The notes beneath the pieces were generated by a model. The model made no database searches and was not told where the DNA came from. It saw only the letters and a list, made by a program, of their open reading frames with translations. DNA of 64,000 bases from Talpa occidentalis (lineage: Eukaryota > Chordata > Mammalia > Eulipotyphla > Talpidae), in the NCBI RefSeq assembly GCF_014898055.3, contig NW_023601543.1:58110806-58174805 (forward strand), written 5' to 3'. A program made the translations under genes and the position numbers. Positions 48,285 through 60,570 of the stretch are shown here, piece after piece (position 1 is the first letter of the stretch; every line of letters starts with the position of its first letter).

Positions 48285-48819
48285 AAAGCCTTCATGGCTG
48301 TACAGCTCCACTCGTCTGTCCGAGCTGCTCTCCTTCAGGAAGACAAGTGGAGGAGCAGGCAGCTCCACCCTCCACCAGTGGTGGATCAACAACAGGGCCA
48401 GCCAGATGGGGTGGGCAGCGGTTTCTTGGTTCCAAGATGCTGATGCCAAATGGGCCCTGAAAGCAGCCATGACACCCTCTCCAGAAGTGCAGTCTGGGGA
48501 GTTGGCAGTTGTCATGTGAAGGCCAGAAGTTTCAGAGCAGGGTGGCCACTGTGAGGCTGACAGCTGCCACTGAGGCCCCATCAGACCGTCTCAGAGTTCA
48601 GCTTGGTGGTCATTTTTCCAACACTATGGTCGTGCAAGGCATGCTGAAGTTTTCGCTCTGAGAACTGTGAATAATAAATTCTAATTTTCTTCTGCATTCT
48701 GGTCTCCTGAATATTATTTACTGTGTGCCACACAAAAGACCGCCATACTTTAATAAATGCATCATGGAATAATTTTCAATAAAAGGGATTGTGCATTTTG
48801 CTTTTTTCTTACTAGTTTT

Positions 48820-49189
48820 GTTGATAAAAAGGTTATAGGTCCAAGATGGAGTCACTTGTGCTAAGGTCCAAGTCATCAAACCCAGATTTAATATCTAACA
48901 TAACCAGTTTCAACTCCTCCCAAGAATGTAATTTTAATCAGTCTGGAATTTCTGGTCAAACTAATCAAGGTAATCTGCCTGACAGATCCCTCTCATCCCT
49001 CAGGAAAAGTGGCATTGCTTGACACAATCTTGCTTACTTACCTAGCCCTCTGCCTTCCATTTCTTACAGCTTTTTGGAGCTCCTTTCTCCTTGCTAGATG
49101 AGATGCTACCCAGTTCATGAGTCACTTAATAAAGTTAATTAGCTCTTCAAATTTACTTGGATGAAGTTTATTTTTTAACAGATTACATT
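48820..49189 (+). mobile_element. LTR candidate, sense
   Basis: Starts TGATAAAAAGGTTATAGG and AAGATGGAGTCAC, and contains CTTCTTT-rich text and GGAGCTCCTTTCTCCTTGC. The polyadenylation signal AATAAA (near 49127) is followed by TTTTTTAACA at the end. This order matches LTRs of old ERVs. Confidence 0.55.
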
Positions 49190-50500
49190 TCTTTATGCAT
49201 CTGGTGAATTGACTCCCCAGGAACTGGACTCATCACTACATCCATTGGCAAGTTTTACCTTTAGTAACTGACAACAGCGCAGACATTGTTCCATACCATG
49301 AGTGACCACATGGTCACTGACCAGGGCACTCTCCTTCAACAATGGTTAGTCAGGCTCCTCAGAGCCCTCTTTTGGACTAGGTCTCATGCCTTGGCCTGCA
49401 AAATCCTACTAAGATTCCTTTTTTTAAAAAAAAGATTATTTATTTATTTATACAAGCACTGGGTACAGTCAGAAGTGCAGGAGGGTGAGAGAATTCACCA
49501 GAGCCAGAGCGGGGAACAGAACAGACAGACTGACGAAATACACTGCTGAGGGGAGCAGCGGGCGCAGCAGGAGAGATCTGTCTCGCCATGGGGGACCCTC
49601 ACCAGCTGGCCAGGATCGAACCGGTGCTGCAGAGGCTGCAGGCAGCTTCACAGCCCAGCGCTCAACCGCTGCACCACCAGGGGAGGCCCCCTACTAAGAT
49701 TCTTAAAGAAAATTCCTCCATCCTTGAAATCCAATCAAATTCTTCTTCCCCTACCCTAAACATAGTCACATTCCTCTTTCCCCTCCTTGATACCCAGCCA
49801 AATTCCTCTTCGTAATTTCACATCCACTCTGCCCATTGGCGGCAAGTGGCTACTTGCCTCTGTTGTATATGGAGTTTAATTCAAGCTTTCCCCCCTACTG
49901 AGTTAAATAAAGTCTTCCTTGCTGTTTTTTAACAAGAGTCTAGACAATTTGTCTTTGGCACGATTGAGGAATCCTCATCCCTTACTTATCCATCCTTTTT
50001 GATACTGAATCACATAGTCCCATGAGTCAGGTATTGTAGCAAATCCCACATTTTTTGACACCAAATGCTGTGCAATATCAAACCCCAATTTCTCAACTTC
50101 ATGACACCAGCGTGCATCCTACAATTCAATGCTGTTCCGATACAAATAAGTGATTAGGGCAGGGTTGCAGGATAAAAGGTTATGTGAACATTAAAACACA
50201 GAAACCCTATTTAAATATGGTACAGAAGCTAGAAAGGATGCCCACACATGCATAAATCAGCAAGCTACAAGATCCAACACACCTTGCATCTCCCAAAGGA
50301 AGTGATGCCGTTTTCCCTTCCACTAGAAGTAAGTGGGGGGGGGGGCTCCAGACATTATACAGGGTATTGTTGGCCTTGGATTTAGGGACATGCACATGGA
50401 CCTTGCCAGGAACACACTCTCCAATCTGCCCTCTTTTCTGTCATTTGTTCCCAAATAAACTCATTTTGTTGTCAGAATAACTGAATGCATTTTGTCTGAG
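49190..50500 (+). mobile_element. Further LTR-like fragments around a SINE
   Basis: Pyrimidine-rich sequence ends with GAGTTAAATAAAGTCTTCC and GTTTTTTAACAAG near 49895-49935, which looks like the R-U5 part of a second LTR. Another AATAAA in LTR-like context (CCCAAATAAACTCATTTTG) lies at about 50452. Poly-G run at 50336-50345. The broad call is tentative. Confidence 0.4.
49418..49689 (-). mobile_element. tRNA-derived SINE, full length
   Basis: Reverse orientation, perfect 13-bp duplication CCTACTAAGATTC at 49405-49417 and 49690-49702. Head end CACCACCAGGGGAGGCCC. Confidence 0.96.
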
Positions 50501-53470
50501 GTCAATAGCTAATATATAAAAGTGAATTTCTTTCCTATAACCAGTAATGAACAGTTGAAATTTGAAATTAAAAACACAGTATCACTTACATTAGCACAAA
50601 AAAAAATACTTAGATGTGTACAAGATCTCCATGAGGAAAATCTATGTGAAAGAAATTAAATATATAAATAAATGTAGAGATACCCCATGCTCCTGGGTAG
50701 GAAAACACAAATTGACATGATGACAATTCTCTTCAACTTGACCTACAGATTCAATACACTCCCAATCAACTCATACCATTTGTGGCAACATGGATGGAGC
50801 TGGAAGGGATTATGCTAAGTGAAAAAGTCAGAAAGAAAAAGAGAAATATCAAATGGTTTCACTTACATGTGGAATATAGAGAAACTGAAGAAAGGTTTAG
50901 GAAAAAAGACAAAACTTGCAAGCTGACCATAGATCTGAGGCATCCAGAAGCTAGAAAGGGAGGGGGGAGGGAGAGGAATAAAAACAGGGGAGGGATGAGC
51001 ACAAGGGACTGTGTTGATGGTTCACGGGTGGTTCGGTGGTAGGAGAACTATGGGACTAAACCTGAGAGGGAGAAATCAAACACTGTCCAAAAATGAACAA
51101 TGATGTAAGAAAATAAATAAATAAATTTAATAAATTTTAAAAATAAAGGATGAAAATTAAAAAAGGATTATCCAATACTTGGGACTAAAACAAACCAAAA
51201 AAATTTACAGCAAACTATTTTGTAGATATCAACAAAAAGATTGTGAAGTTCATATGGAAAAGTAACAGACCAGAAAAACCAACACAATACTAAGGAAAAA
51301 TATAAGTCAGAGGACTGAAAATAATTCAACTTTAAAACTTACTATAAAGCTAGACTAATCAGGACAGAATAGTATCAGCAAAAGAATAGACAAATATATC
51401 AGTGGGACAGAACAAACAGCAAGGAAACAAACCCACACAAATCTAGTCAATTAATCTTTGACAAGGGGACAAAGACAATTCATTAGAGAAATGGCAGCCT
51501 TTTCAACAAATAATGCTGAAACAGCTGGACATTCATGTACAAAAAAAGTAAAAAGAATCTAGGTATGATCCTTAACCTTTCAAAAGAACTCTAAATGAAC
51601 TGTATACTTATAGGCAAACTATAAAACTTGTAAATGGTAACAGGAGAAAAGTGATCTTGGTTTTGGTGATGTTTTTAAATACAATACATCAAGTACATTC
51701 ATGAAAGAAAAATTTTAAGTTTTAGTTAAAATTAAAAACTATTGTGTGAAACAGTTTTTATTTCACAGAAATACTCTGTTAAGAGAATAAAGAAACAAGC
51801 CACAGAATGGAAGAAAATATTTGCAAAACACAGTTGATGAAAGATTTGCACTCAAAATATACAAAGAACACATAACACTCAACCACAAGAAAACAAACCC
51901 ACCGAAAGAAGGGCCTAAAAGGACAAAATGTCTGAACAGACACTTGACAAAAGATGATACACTGATGGCAAATAAGCATCTAAAAATATATTCAACATAA
52001 TTTTTCATTAGGGAGATGCAAATTAAAACATTGAGATGCTATTACATACCTATTAGAATAATGAAATACAAAAATCTGACAATATCAAACACCGGCAAGG
52101 ATATGGAGCAACTGGAATGCTCATTAATTTCTGGTAGGAACACAAAATGGTGAAAACTCTGGAAGACACGGTGGCAATTTCTTATAATGCTTAACAATCT
52201 TACCATATGACCCAGCAACTATACTCCTAGGTATTTATCCAAATGAATTAACAACTTATATCCTCACAAAACCTGAACATAAGTGATTATAACATCTTTA
52301 TTCATAATCATCAAATGCTGGAAACAACAAAGATCTCCTCTGTAAGCAAACTGTGGCATAGCCATACAATGGAATATTATTCAGTGATTAAAAAAATACA
52401 TTATCAAGCCATTAAAAGACAGCAAGGAACCTTAAATGCAAGCTGCTAAGTGAAAGAAGTCCATCTAAAGAGGCTAGATATGATCTCAACTGTACGGCAT
52501 TTTAATTAAGGCAAAACTATAGAGACAGTCAAGTATCAGTGCTTGAGAGAGGTTTAGTTGGAGAGAGAAGGACGAATAGCTGAAGCACAAGTAAAACTAT
52601 TGTGTATGAAACTATAATGGTGGATATGTCATTATACATTTGTCAAAACCCAGATGTACAAAACAAAGAGTGTACAACACAAAGATGGAACATTACTGTA
52701 AACTATAGACTATTATTAATAATAATGTATCGATAGTGGTTCATTAATTCCAACAAATGTACCACATCAAAATGTGAGATGTGAATAATAGGGGAAACTG
52801 CTCCACAGAAGGGGGCTTTAAAACAGATGGAACTTTGTGTATTATCTTTGTGTATCTAGATTATTCTGTAAATCTAAAACGGTGCTAAAAAATCAAATCA
52901 ATTCATTGCTTTAAATGCCCCCTTAACATATATTCCAGTAATTACACTCACTTGCATTTATTTATTCCACACAAAATTCTTACACAGTCAGAGCACCTTT
53001 TTCCGTAACAGGCAAAAACTGGAAACAACTAAAATGTCCTTTCAACTAATGACTCCTTAAAGAAACTGAACTACGGATCTACCCTGGAATACTATGCAGC
53101 AATAAAAAGGCGCAAACTATGCATGTGCAAAACAACTTGGGTGAATCTCAGAGAATTACACTGAGCAAAAAAAGTCAATCCCAAAAGGTTACATATGGTA
53201 TGATTCCATGGATATAACATTCTTAAAATGACAAAATTATAGAATTGGAGCACAGATTAGTGGTTGCCAGAGGTAAAGGCCATGGGAAGGAAGTAGTTGT
53301 GGCTATTAGAGAGCAACATGAGGGGTCCATGTGGTAATGGAAACATCCTGGGTATGATATCATACCAAGGTTTTGCAAGATGTTAAAACTGGGTGAAACC
53401 GGGTACACTGCATGTGAATCTACAATTACTGTATCTCAAAATTAAGACTTATCTAAAAAGATAAAAGAAA
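50500..53470 (+). mobile_element. Cluster of old L1 fragments, sense
   Basis: At least three successive L1 pieces. A 3' end at 50750-51150 (TGGATGGAGCTGGAAGGGAT to an A-rich tail). ORF2-derived text at 51180-52700 (CAAGTGAC-type region, ATGGAATATTATTCAGTG). A third ORF2/3' end at 52960-53465 (GGAATACTATGCAGC, ATTAGTGGTTGCCAGAGG). All are disabled. They fill the ZNF157 intron up to 28 bp before the ATG-exon donor. Confidence 0.75.
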
Positions 53471-53497
53471 AAATGGGGAAAAATTCCTCCTCCTTAC

Positions 53498-53569
53498 CTC
53501 AAATGATCTGTCAGTTTGTCCTGGAACCAGGACAAGGAACCTCTGAGGTGATTTCCCATTAGCTGGCAT
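53498..53569 (-). CDS. ZNF157: ZNF157 first coding exon (start codon)
   Basis: On the minus strand, ATG at 53567-53569 opens MPANGKSPQRFLVLVPGQTD and then RSFE, followed by donor GTAAGG (from 53497). The 24 codons join in frame to the KRAB-A exon (E|ESVSFEDV). The N-terminus MPANG-SPQRF-LVPG--RSFE agrees with human ZNF157 as I remember it, which settles the start. Coding parts of 72, 127, 96 and 1226 nt add to 1521 nt, i.e. 506 residues plus stop. The exon probably extends into 5' UTR to about 53704, where the minus strand has a TGTCCTTTTAG acceptor. Confidence 0.93.
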
Positions 53570-53704
53570 GTTCACCCTGGGTCTCAATCCACCTTCCAAA
53601 GCTGGAGGGGCGTCTGTACATGGACTGGAGTCAGAATGAATGGAAGATCCTGCAGCCTCCAGTAAGGAGAAAGCTCAACAGCTCCACAGAGACACCAAGA
53701 AATC

Positions 53705-54690
53705 CTAAAAGGACAGTATCCATGTCATTAGTGACATTGCATTCACCCTCAGAAGTTTAGCAAGCCCCACTTTAATTATGAGTCAGGATGAATTATGGAA
53801 ATGATCACATTTGGGGTCAAATTAATGAGTTCAGTGTCCTTTATATCTTGCGTGGATCCAGGAGGCTTCCTTACCCAGCTCATGCTCAATTCCAGGTTTA
53901 AGGCAGAGCTGTGTTTAGGACAAGGGTGGAACCAAGGCAATGAATGGTGCTGAAGCCCCATGGGGCTGTGCAGGGTTCAGAATTGCCCATGGTACCTGGT
54001 GGGTTGTGGAGGCAAGAAACCTGGAAATCTGATAATTTGAATAAAAGAGATCTGTTTTGCCCTCTTTAATAATTTCATCATTCTAGGGTGAAAAAATTCC
54101 TTTCTACGGGGAAGCTTTTAACCTCTTTCCAGAAGATGGTTTAATATTAACAATATTGTTCAATGACTTGGGTGGTGGGACATGCTGTAATTAACTTACA
54201 CCCAAAATAAATTTGACATAATTCAGTAGTCAGTACTAATGAAAACTCAAACTAAAATTAGGCAAGAAGTACATATCACCAAAATCATTTAGAAACATAG
54301 CCCTAAAATACCATGCTATAAAGTAAAATGAGAGAGTAGCTCTCTTTTCCTCCCTGGCTGCCAGAGGACCAGTGTCATCAAGAATGACACAGTAACTATC
54401 TGGCCCAGGAAGTTCACGACCAACCGTTTCCCCAGAAAAACAAATGGTCACTGACGTCCTTCACTCTGGGAAGGCAACAATACCAAGACAGAAAATTGGG
54501 GAAAACTAGCTAAAATGTACAAGACCACCCCAAAGTCATCTTTGTATCTGGATTCAGAACCCACATTGGAGGTGGCAAGACATCTCTGGCTTTGGCATGA
54601 TTTAAGAGTCTTTGGATGACGCAAAGAAATACGAACCCATAGACTTGCAAGACATGGCTGTAAGAGAAGAAAAAGACGTCAAGAAAACAG
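53705..54690 (-). other. ZNF157: ZNF157 first intron, unclassified part
   Basis: Between the ATG exon and an L1 insertion. No repeat recognised; short frames without motifs. Confidence 0.45.
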
Positions 54691-55596
54691 CGACCCCACC
54701 GACTGGGAGAAAATTTTTGCACACAACACTAATGATAAAGGACTGATCACAAAAATCTACAAAGAGCTGACGAGATTCAACAAAAACAAAGAAAATAAAC
54801 AGTCAAAAAATGGGCAGAAGAGCTAAAAAGAAACTTCTCCAAAGAGGAAATACAAATGGCCAACAGGCATATGAAAAAATGTTCAACATCACTTGTAATC
54901 AGGGAAATGCAAATCAAAACTACCATGAGATACCATCTTACACCAGTGAGAATGGCACATATTAAAAAAAAAAACTAGCAACAAATGTTGGCGAGGATGT
55001 GGAGAAAAAGGAACTCTCCTGCACTGCTGGTGGGAGTGCAAACTGGTCAACCACTATGGGAAGCTGTGGGAGATTCCTCAACCTGCTAAAGATAGAGCTT
55101 CCATATGATCCAGCAATTCCACTCCTAGGTATTTACCAAAGGACACAGAAACATCAATTCCAAGGAGCATCTGCACCCCTATGTTTATAGCAGCACTATT
55201 TACAATAGCTAAGCTTTGGAAACAACCCAAATGCCCAAAAATAGATGACTGGATCAAGAAGATGTGGTACATATATACCATGGAATATTACTCAGCATTC
55301 AAAAAGGATAAACACATGCAATTTGCAGCAACATGGATGGCGCTGGAAGGGATCATGCTTAGCGAAATAAGCCAGAAAGAAAAAGAAAAATACCGGATGG
55401 TCTCACTCATAGCAGGAATCTAGAAAACCTAAATAAGGGACCAGGAAAAAGAATAACTATAAGAAAGGAAAATCAAAATCAACAAGCAACTATGAACCAC
55501 AGACACACTATTGGGGGGGCGGGGAAAGGAGGAATTGGGGTCAAAATAAGGGGGTTGCACTTGTATGGGGAATATAAAAATAAAATTAAAAAAAAA
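54691..55596 (+). mobile_element. Young 5'-truncated L1
   Basis: Same family as 16117-17404: ORF2 C-terminal third in two frames and the ATTGTATGGGGAATATAAAA 3' UTR with A tail. Flanked by AAGAAAACAG (54681-54690 and 55597-55606). One of the best-preserved tails in the window (ORF2 end open 55181-55423). Confidence 0.94.
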
Positions 55597-55609
55597 AGAA
55601 AACAGTGAA

Positions 55610-56640
55610 AGGAACGTAAGAACAGAATGAAGATGGAGGGACTGCCAAGGCCAGCATGGGTGCTGGCAAAATGTGGCAAGATTGGACAAGACAAGTAGTT
55701 TCTGCAGTGACTATCTGTGGCGATTGTGCAGATTTTTCATGAGAGTATTAATAAAAAAACCTTTTATGTCTGAAAAAAAGTTAAATTATAGAGCTAGTGT
55801 CATTAAAATTAACAAGATACAGAAGGCTACTATAACTCAAAATTGTTTTGCTGGTTCTGGCTCACAAAATTGAAGATGAAATAATCAGAACAATCACTGC
55901 AAAGAAACTAAAATGACATTTTCTTTGCCAATGAAATGATTTTATACATAGAAAACCTACTAGGCTCGATAAGAATTCAGAGTAAATTGATAAGGGGCTA
56001 GATACAAGAGAAAATTATAGTTTTCCCTCTGTAACAGCAATGATGAGATGCGAACAGGGAAAATCCTTTAGTAATGATAGCAAAAAATATACAAAATACA
56101 CAAAGTTCTTTATTGAGGTAATATGATTTAGGAGAATAGGTTTACACCTTTTCACTCCTCAGATGTGTGATACCACACCAAAATAAACTTTTTAAGGAGT
56201 CAGACCTATATGATTGAAAAAGTTTTTTTTTAAAAATTACAAATATAAAAGTCACATATACACCATATCCCTGGATAAGAAGATTTCATAAAAATGTCAA
56301 CTCTCCCAATAAGATGGTGTATATAAAATTTTGGGGATGCAGTTAAAGAGATTCACAAAAGGAAATTCATGTTTTTAATTTTTTTAACAAAGCAGAAAGG
56401 CTGAACATTGACATATTAACATCCAAATTTAGAAGCTAGGTAAAGAGAAAATAGTACAGAAGAGCAAAAATTAAGGAAATAGAAAACAAGGGTACATCAA
56501 AGAGGATCAACAAGAGCAAGAGTTGGTTGTTTGTAAAGCCTAATAAAGTTAGCACACCTCTGGGGAGTCTGATCAAGGGGGAAAAAATTAAACACGTACA
56601 ATTAAGACTTTACAAAAAAGATGCAGTAAGGAATCTTAAA
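55610..56640 (+). mobile_element. Old L1 ORF2-derived fragments
   Basis: A-rich sense text such as GAAAACCTACTAGGCTCG, GATACAAGAGAAAATTATAG, ATATGATTTAGGAGAATAGG. Much mutated. No intact frame. Confidence 0.55.
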
Positions 56641-57110
56641 AACTGAACCCCCCCCCCCAGAAGCCGCTATCCCTGACCCGTATTGACAGCAATTCACACT
56701 AGGTTCTTTAATTCCTCACCAACTGACCCCATAGACTGACAATGTATCTAGCATTCCCCAAAACCAACAAAGCCATCACCTCTAAATCACCATAGGGACA
56801 GTCACGCCTTAAACCCTCGTGCACACGCATTTATCGCGCGCGCCAACAAGACTTAAACAGCCTCAAAGGGCCACTTCCGTTTCCTGTCCTCACCCCTGAC
56901 ACTGGTTTTGGTTTTGCACATGATAATGAGGGCTGTGAAGCTGTCTACTCACTCTGAGCAAGGTGCAGTTACGGATCGGTGGAGACTTTGTCCAGGAGTG
57001 GTGTAGTCGGGCGAGGAACATGGCTGCGCCGAAGCGTTCTCCTATGGGGGCCGCCATTTTAGCATCTATTCCGTACAGTGGGCTGTTCCACAGACGGAGG
57101 GGGCAGGGGG
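56640..57110 (-). promoter_or_regulatory. ZNF157: ZNF157 promoter/first-exon candidate
   Basis: The most CpG-dense stretch upstream of ZNF157 (e.g. TATCGCGCGCGCC at 56833-56845), free of repeats. On the minus strand it holds AAAATGGCGGCC (57049-57060), a textbook YY1 site of the kind found just inside first exons, in the forward orientation for ZNF157. An ETS-like ACGGAAGTG lies at 56871-56880. A good donor CAGA|GTGAGT at 56952/56951 would end a non-coding first exon that splices to 53704. Start site not provable from sequence. Confidence 0.6.
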
Positions 57111-57560
57111 TGATGGTATAAACCTTCGAAAGGCAAGCTTCTAAGAGGGGCTGGTCTTTGGAATTAGGTTCTGTAGGTCTGTATAAAGTTTACAGAAGCA
57201 GAGATGCCAACTCCTCCATCCTGGGGGCAGAGGGGAGATGTGCCTTGATCTTCAAGGGAGATACCACGTGGGAGAGGGGGCGGTGAGTCAGGGTTACAGT
57301 TCCTCCTCCCCACCAGAAGACACTGGAAGAAATTAGGGTGATACCGTGCCCCTCCTGACTAATACCACGGGGCAAGAGAGGAGGAGTCTGGGCTGTACAA
57401 TCTTCTCCTGGGAAGAGGGGAGAAAAGTTAGAATGGTAGGATGTCTTCCTGATGTAGTATATGTAGTCTGTAGGAGACATGAATCCCCTTTAAGCTCTAT
57501 TATCTCTTACCCCACTAAATGATAGTAACTAGGAATACTACTACTGCTACTGCTACTACC
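57111..57560 (-). mobile_element. Possible ancient L1 3' UTR repeat block
   Basis: Repeated text of the kind GGAGGAGTCTGGGCTGTAC, TTCTCCTGGGAAGAGGGG, GATACCACGTGGGAG with loose periodicity. It resembles the degenerate L1 3' UTR block at 17620-17960. Weak call. Confidence 0.35.
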
Positions 57561-57562
57561 CC

Positions 57563-57563
<1 letters not shown>

Positions 57564-57621
<58 letters not shown>

Positions 57622-57622
57622 A
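57564..57622. repeat. (GAT)n(GGT)n trinucleotide microsatellite
   Basis: Fifteen GAT units followed by four GGT units, preceded by a short (CTACTG) run. Probably polymorphic. Confidence 0.95.
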
Positions 57623-57986
57623 TAATAGTCTTTGATACGGACAACTAATGTTTGTCAGTAAATTATGATGAAAACACTTCTCCAAGACGTGCCCCAACTC
57701 CTGCTGTCAACCAGATTCTAGCCACTTTGCCTCTCTTATATGGACATTCAGGAGCTGTTACTGATGCTTGAAAGTGAAGAAGAGAATTCAGAGTGTTCTT
57801 TATCTCTGTGCTCCTAAGCCTCCTTCAAAATCTAGTCCATGTATACCTTCCGGTAGGGAGACTTCTCAGACAAGAAGCAAGGGCTCTTTTCTCTATTGAA
57901 GGAATTTCAAACTCAGCAATTAGGACCTGACTAAGTTCAGGTATGGATTGTTGGGTACCCTAAGGACATTAAAATGCTCTCTCTGG

Positions 57987-58319
57987 GGGCCTCCCCGGTG
58001 GCGCAGCGGTTGAGCGCTGGGTTGCGAAGCTGCCCGCGGCCTCTGCGGCGCCGGTTCGATCCCCGGCTGCTCCCCGGCCACCGGAGGAGGGTCCCACATG
58101 GCGCGCAGACCTCTCCTGCCGCCCGCTGCTCCCCTCAGCAGTGTACTTCGGTCCTTCTGCCTGCTCTGCTCCCCGCTCTGGCTCTGGTGAATTCTCTCGC
58201 CCTCCCGCGCTTCTGACTGTACCCAGTGCATGTATAAACAAAACAAACAAAGAAACCAGCAAACAAATAAATAAAGCATGCCTCTATAAAAAAAAAAAAA
58301 TAAATAAAAAAAATAAAAT
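57987..58319 (+). mobile_element. tRNA-derived SINE, youngest-looking copy
   Basis: Closest to a consensus: A box TGGCGCAGCGG, B box GGTTCGATCCCC, CpGs still largely intact, long A-rich tail with AAACAAACAAAG and AAATAAATAAAG variants. Direct repeats of about 17 bp (AAAATGCTCTCTCTGGG) at both ends (57971-57987 and 58320-58336). Confidence 0.96.
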
Positions 58320-58539
58320 AAAATGCTCTCTCTGGGCCTCATCTCAACAACCTGGGGAGTTGAGTGTCACTCACTTAGAGTATCCCATTTTCTCTGTCTC
58401 CGCTATTGTATATGTGAATTAAATGGAAAACAAATCGGCATATGTGAAAACATTAATGTGACATTCCCATTTCTCCTCTCTGCTTCAGATCTCAACTACT
58501 AGACCATCATTAAATTTTCTTCCATCAATGTTCATTTGA

Positions 58540-58800
58540 TTAGACCTCCAAAGCAGACCTCTGTTACAGATGCCTGGGTTCAAGTTCAAACCACAGGGGA
58601 AATGATGCTTGTAGAGTAACAGAGACCCAAGTTCAAGAACTGAACCTGAGATTCATGGAAGATAGTTCATTCTTGATAGACTGCTTACAGGCCTTGGGTT
58701 GTAGGCTGTAAAACAAGATGGTGATTTCTGACAGAATCATCAACTTTGGTTTTTAGATCAAACCAGGGAAATTGATGATGGAAAAGTTAATCTTTTCCTA
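58540..58800 (+). repeat. Decayed minisatellite D (about 54-bp unit), left outlier
   Basis: Imperfect units containing AAATTGATGATGGAAAAGTT and a GTTCAAGTTCAAACCACAG part, as in the larger block at 60570-61020. Four or so units. Confidence 0.5.
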
Positions 58801-58900
58801 GGCTAGCCTCAGCTCACTACAACTCCTGATGGCAACATGAGGAGAGACCCTGAGGCAGAAACCCATTTGGGGGAGAGGGGTTGCCATTCAGCCAAGCTAC

Positions 58901-59618
58901 TGTTACCGAACGCCGGCCTCAGTTTCCCTCAGCCAATAAAAGGAAACTAAGTTTGAGGAAAAGGAAAGCGGTTTTATTTGTCGACAAATGAGGAGGGAGG
59001 CAGACTCATGTCCGAAAAACCACCGTCCTGCTCTTTGGCAGTGGGCAGGGTATTTATACAGGGGGAGATGGGTAGGCATCCGCGAAGGGGAGGGGGAAGG
59101 GGTCAGCACAGAGACAAGTGGGTGCCAGCTCAACAGGGAGATGGATGGGTGTCAGCTCATTCATCTTAAGGGAAGGGGAAGGTGTCAAGGCACAGAGACG
59201 GGTGATCGCCAACTTGTTTTCCTTAGGGCGAGGGGGAAGGGTCTACAGGGAAACCGGTGGGCGCCAGCTTTTTTTTCTTCCCAAGGGGAGGGGAAGCTGC
59301 AACAAATGGGAAAGACAAGTCATCAATCCTGTTAATGCTAGATAAGGGGAATTGCAAAAAAATGGGGGAAAGACAAACTTGTTAACTGTATCACTACTCC
59401 CAAATGTTTATAGTTTTAAGCTTCTCTGTTTAATCTGGACAGAGAACTTGAATCAAGTTAGAGAAACTTTTCAAGTGAACTTAATCCTCCAATGCCCCCA
59501 AATCCAAATATACAAGAAGCTTACTGGGAATCTTTACTGGTAAAATTTTCCAAGGCTTCCCCTATCACAAGCTTTAAGCTTTGGGTCCTATAAAGTTAGA
59601 ACCTTTACTGACCCCACA
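58901..59618 (-). mobile_element. Solo LTR candidate, same strand as ZNF157
   Basis: On the minus strand the segment starts TGTGGGGTCAGTAAAGG and ends GGTAACA (TG...CA). A TATAAATA box (59051-59058) is followed 73 bp later by AATAAA (58973-58978), the normal U3-R-U5 order. U3 is GA-rich with repeated 'GGTGGGCGCCAGCT'-like pieces. No primer-binding site follows, so if an LTR, it is solo. Flanking 5-mers are not identical. Confidence 0.55.
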
Positions 59619-60570
59619 GTGATATTTAAACCTTTTCAGTTTTGTTATTGATATATTTATCCTGAGATGATAGAAATACCTGTGTGTGTGTGTGTGTGTG
59701 TGTGTGCAAAATCATACAGATGTATGAGAAGTAGTATCGAATAAGTCTAAGTTTTCAAGTAAAAAAAAGAAAGCTTCTCTGTTTACTGGTAATTCATTGT
59801 ACAACAATAGATAATCTATACAAGCATTTAAAGTTTTCGTATTTTGTTCATCGTGGATTGTTCATCATGGATTGTTCTTGTTAATTTTGACTTTCGAAAG
59901 GATTGCACTAAAATGTTTTTTATCTTGATTATGGAGTTTTTGGTGCCCCTTAAATTCTGCACTTTGAGGCAGGTGCCTCATTTGCCTCATCCTAGTCCCA
60001 GCCCTGCTGAGAAATCTTGTTCTCCAAAATAACAGACCATCAGGGGCATTGCTATTGAAACTACATCAGTAAGAATAAAATGCCCACTCTTGCCTGGAGG
60101 AGCCAGGTCACTTTGACATAGAAAAGCAGCCTCAATTTTAGCCCAAGTGCAGAGCTTCAGAGATGTGGCATCTGAAGTCAACATGCCACATCTATTTTTA
60201 CTTCAGTGTTTCTAAATAAAAAAAGACCCTGTATCTACTTCACAGTTCAGATCTGACATTAACTCTTTTGTATACCAACCCGCTTTGCTTTAGGCTAATC
60301 AAAGAACCACTTCATTTAAATTTTAACTATGCTCTACTCTTCCCCTAAACCCCTCAGTAATTCCATTTCTTCCTTTGTTTGGTGAGATAAGGATGATTAA
60401 CCATGCCTGTGTGCCCAAGACTGAGGAGTTTACTGGACAAGGGATAGTCAGTGTTAAAATCAGGAAAGTCCCAGGCAAACTGGAACAGGTTGGTGACCAT
60501 AGGTCAGATCCCCCACAGTTCCTAGGGTGTGTGGTCTCCCTTGCTGCAGTAAGTTAGTAAAACTATCTCT
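59619..60570. other. Unclassified DNA with (TG)n
   Basis: Contains a (TG)n microsatellite at 59681-59705, and at 60048-60148 one copy of a segment repeated at 61570-61675. No gene seen. Confidence 0.45.

Noticed and set aside
57987..58080. tRNA gene in the head of the SINEs (A and B boxes present)
   Set aside because: No acceptor-stem pairing or mature 3' end; the unit continues into the SINE body and is repeated across the window with duplications.
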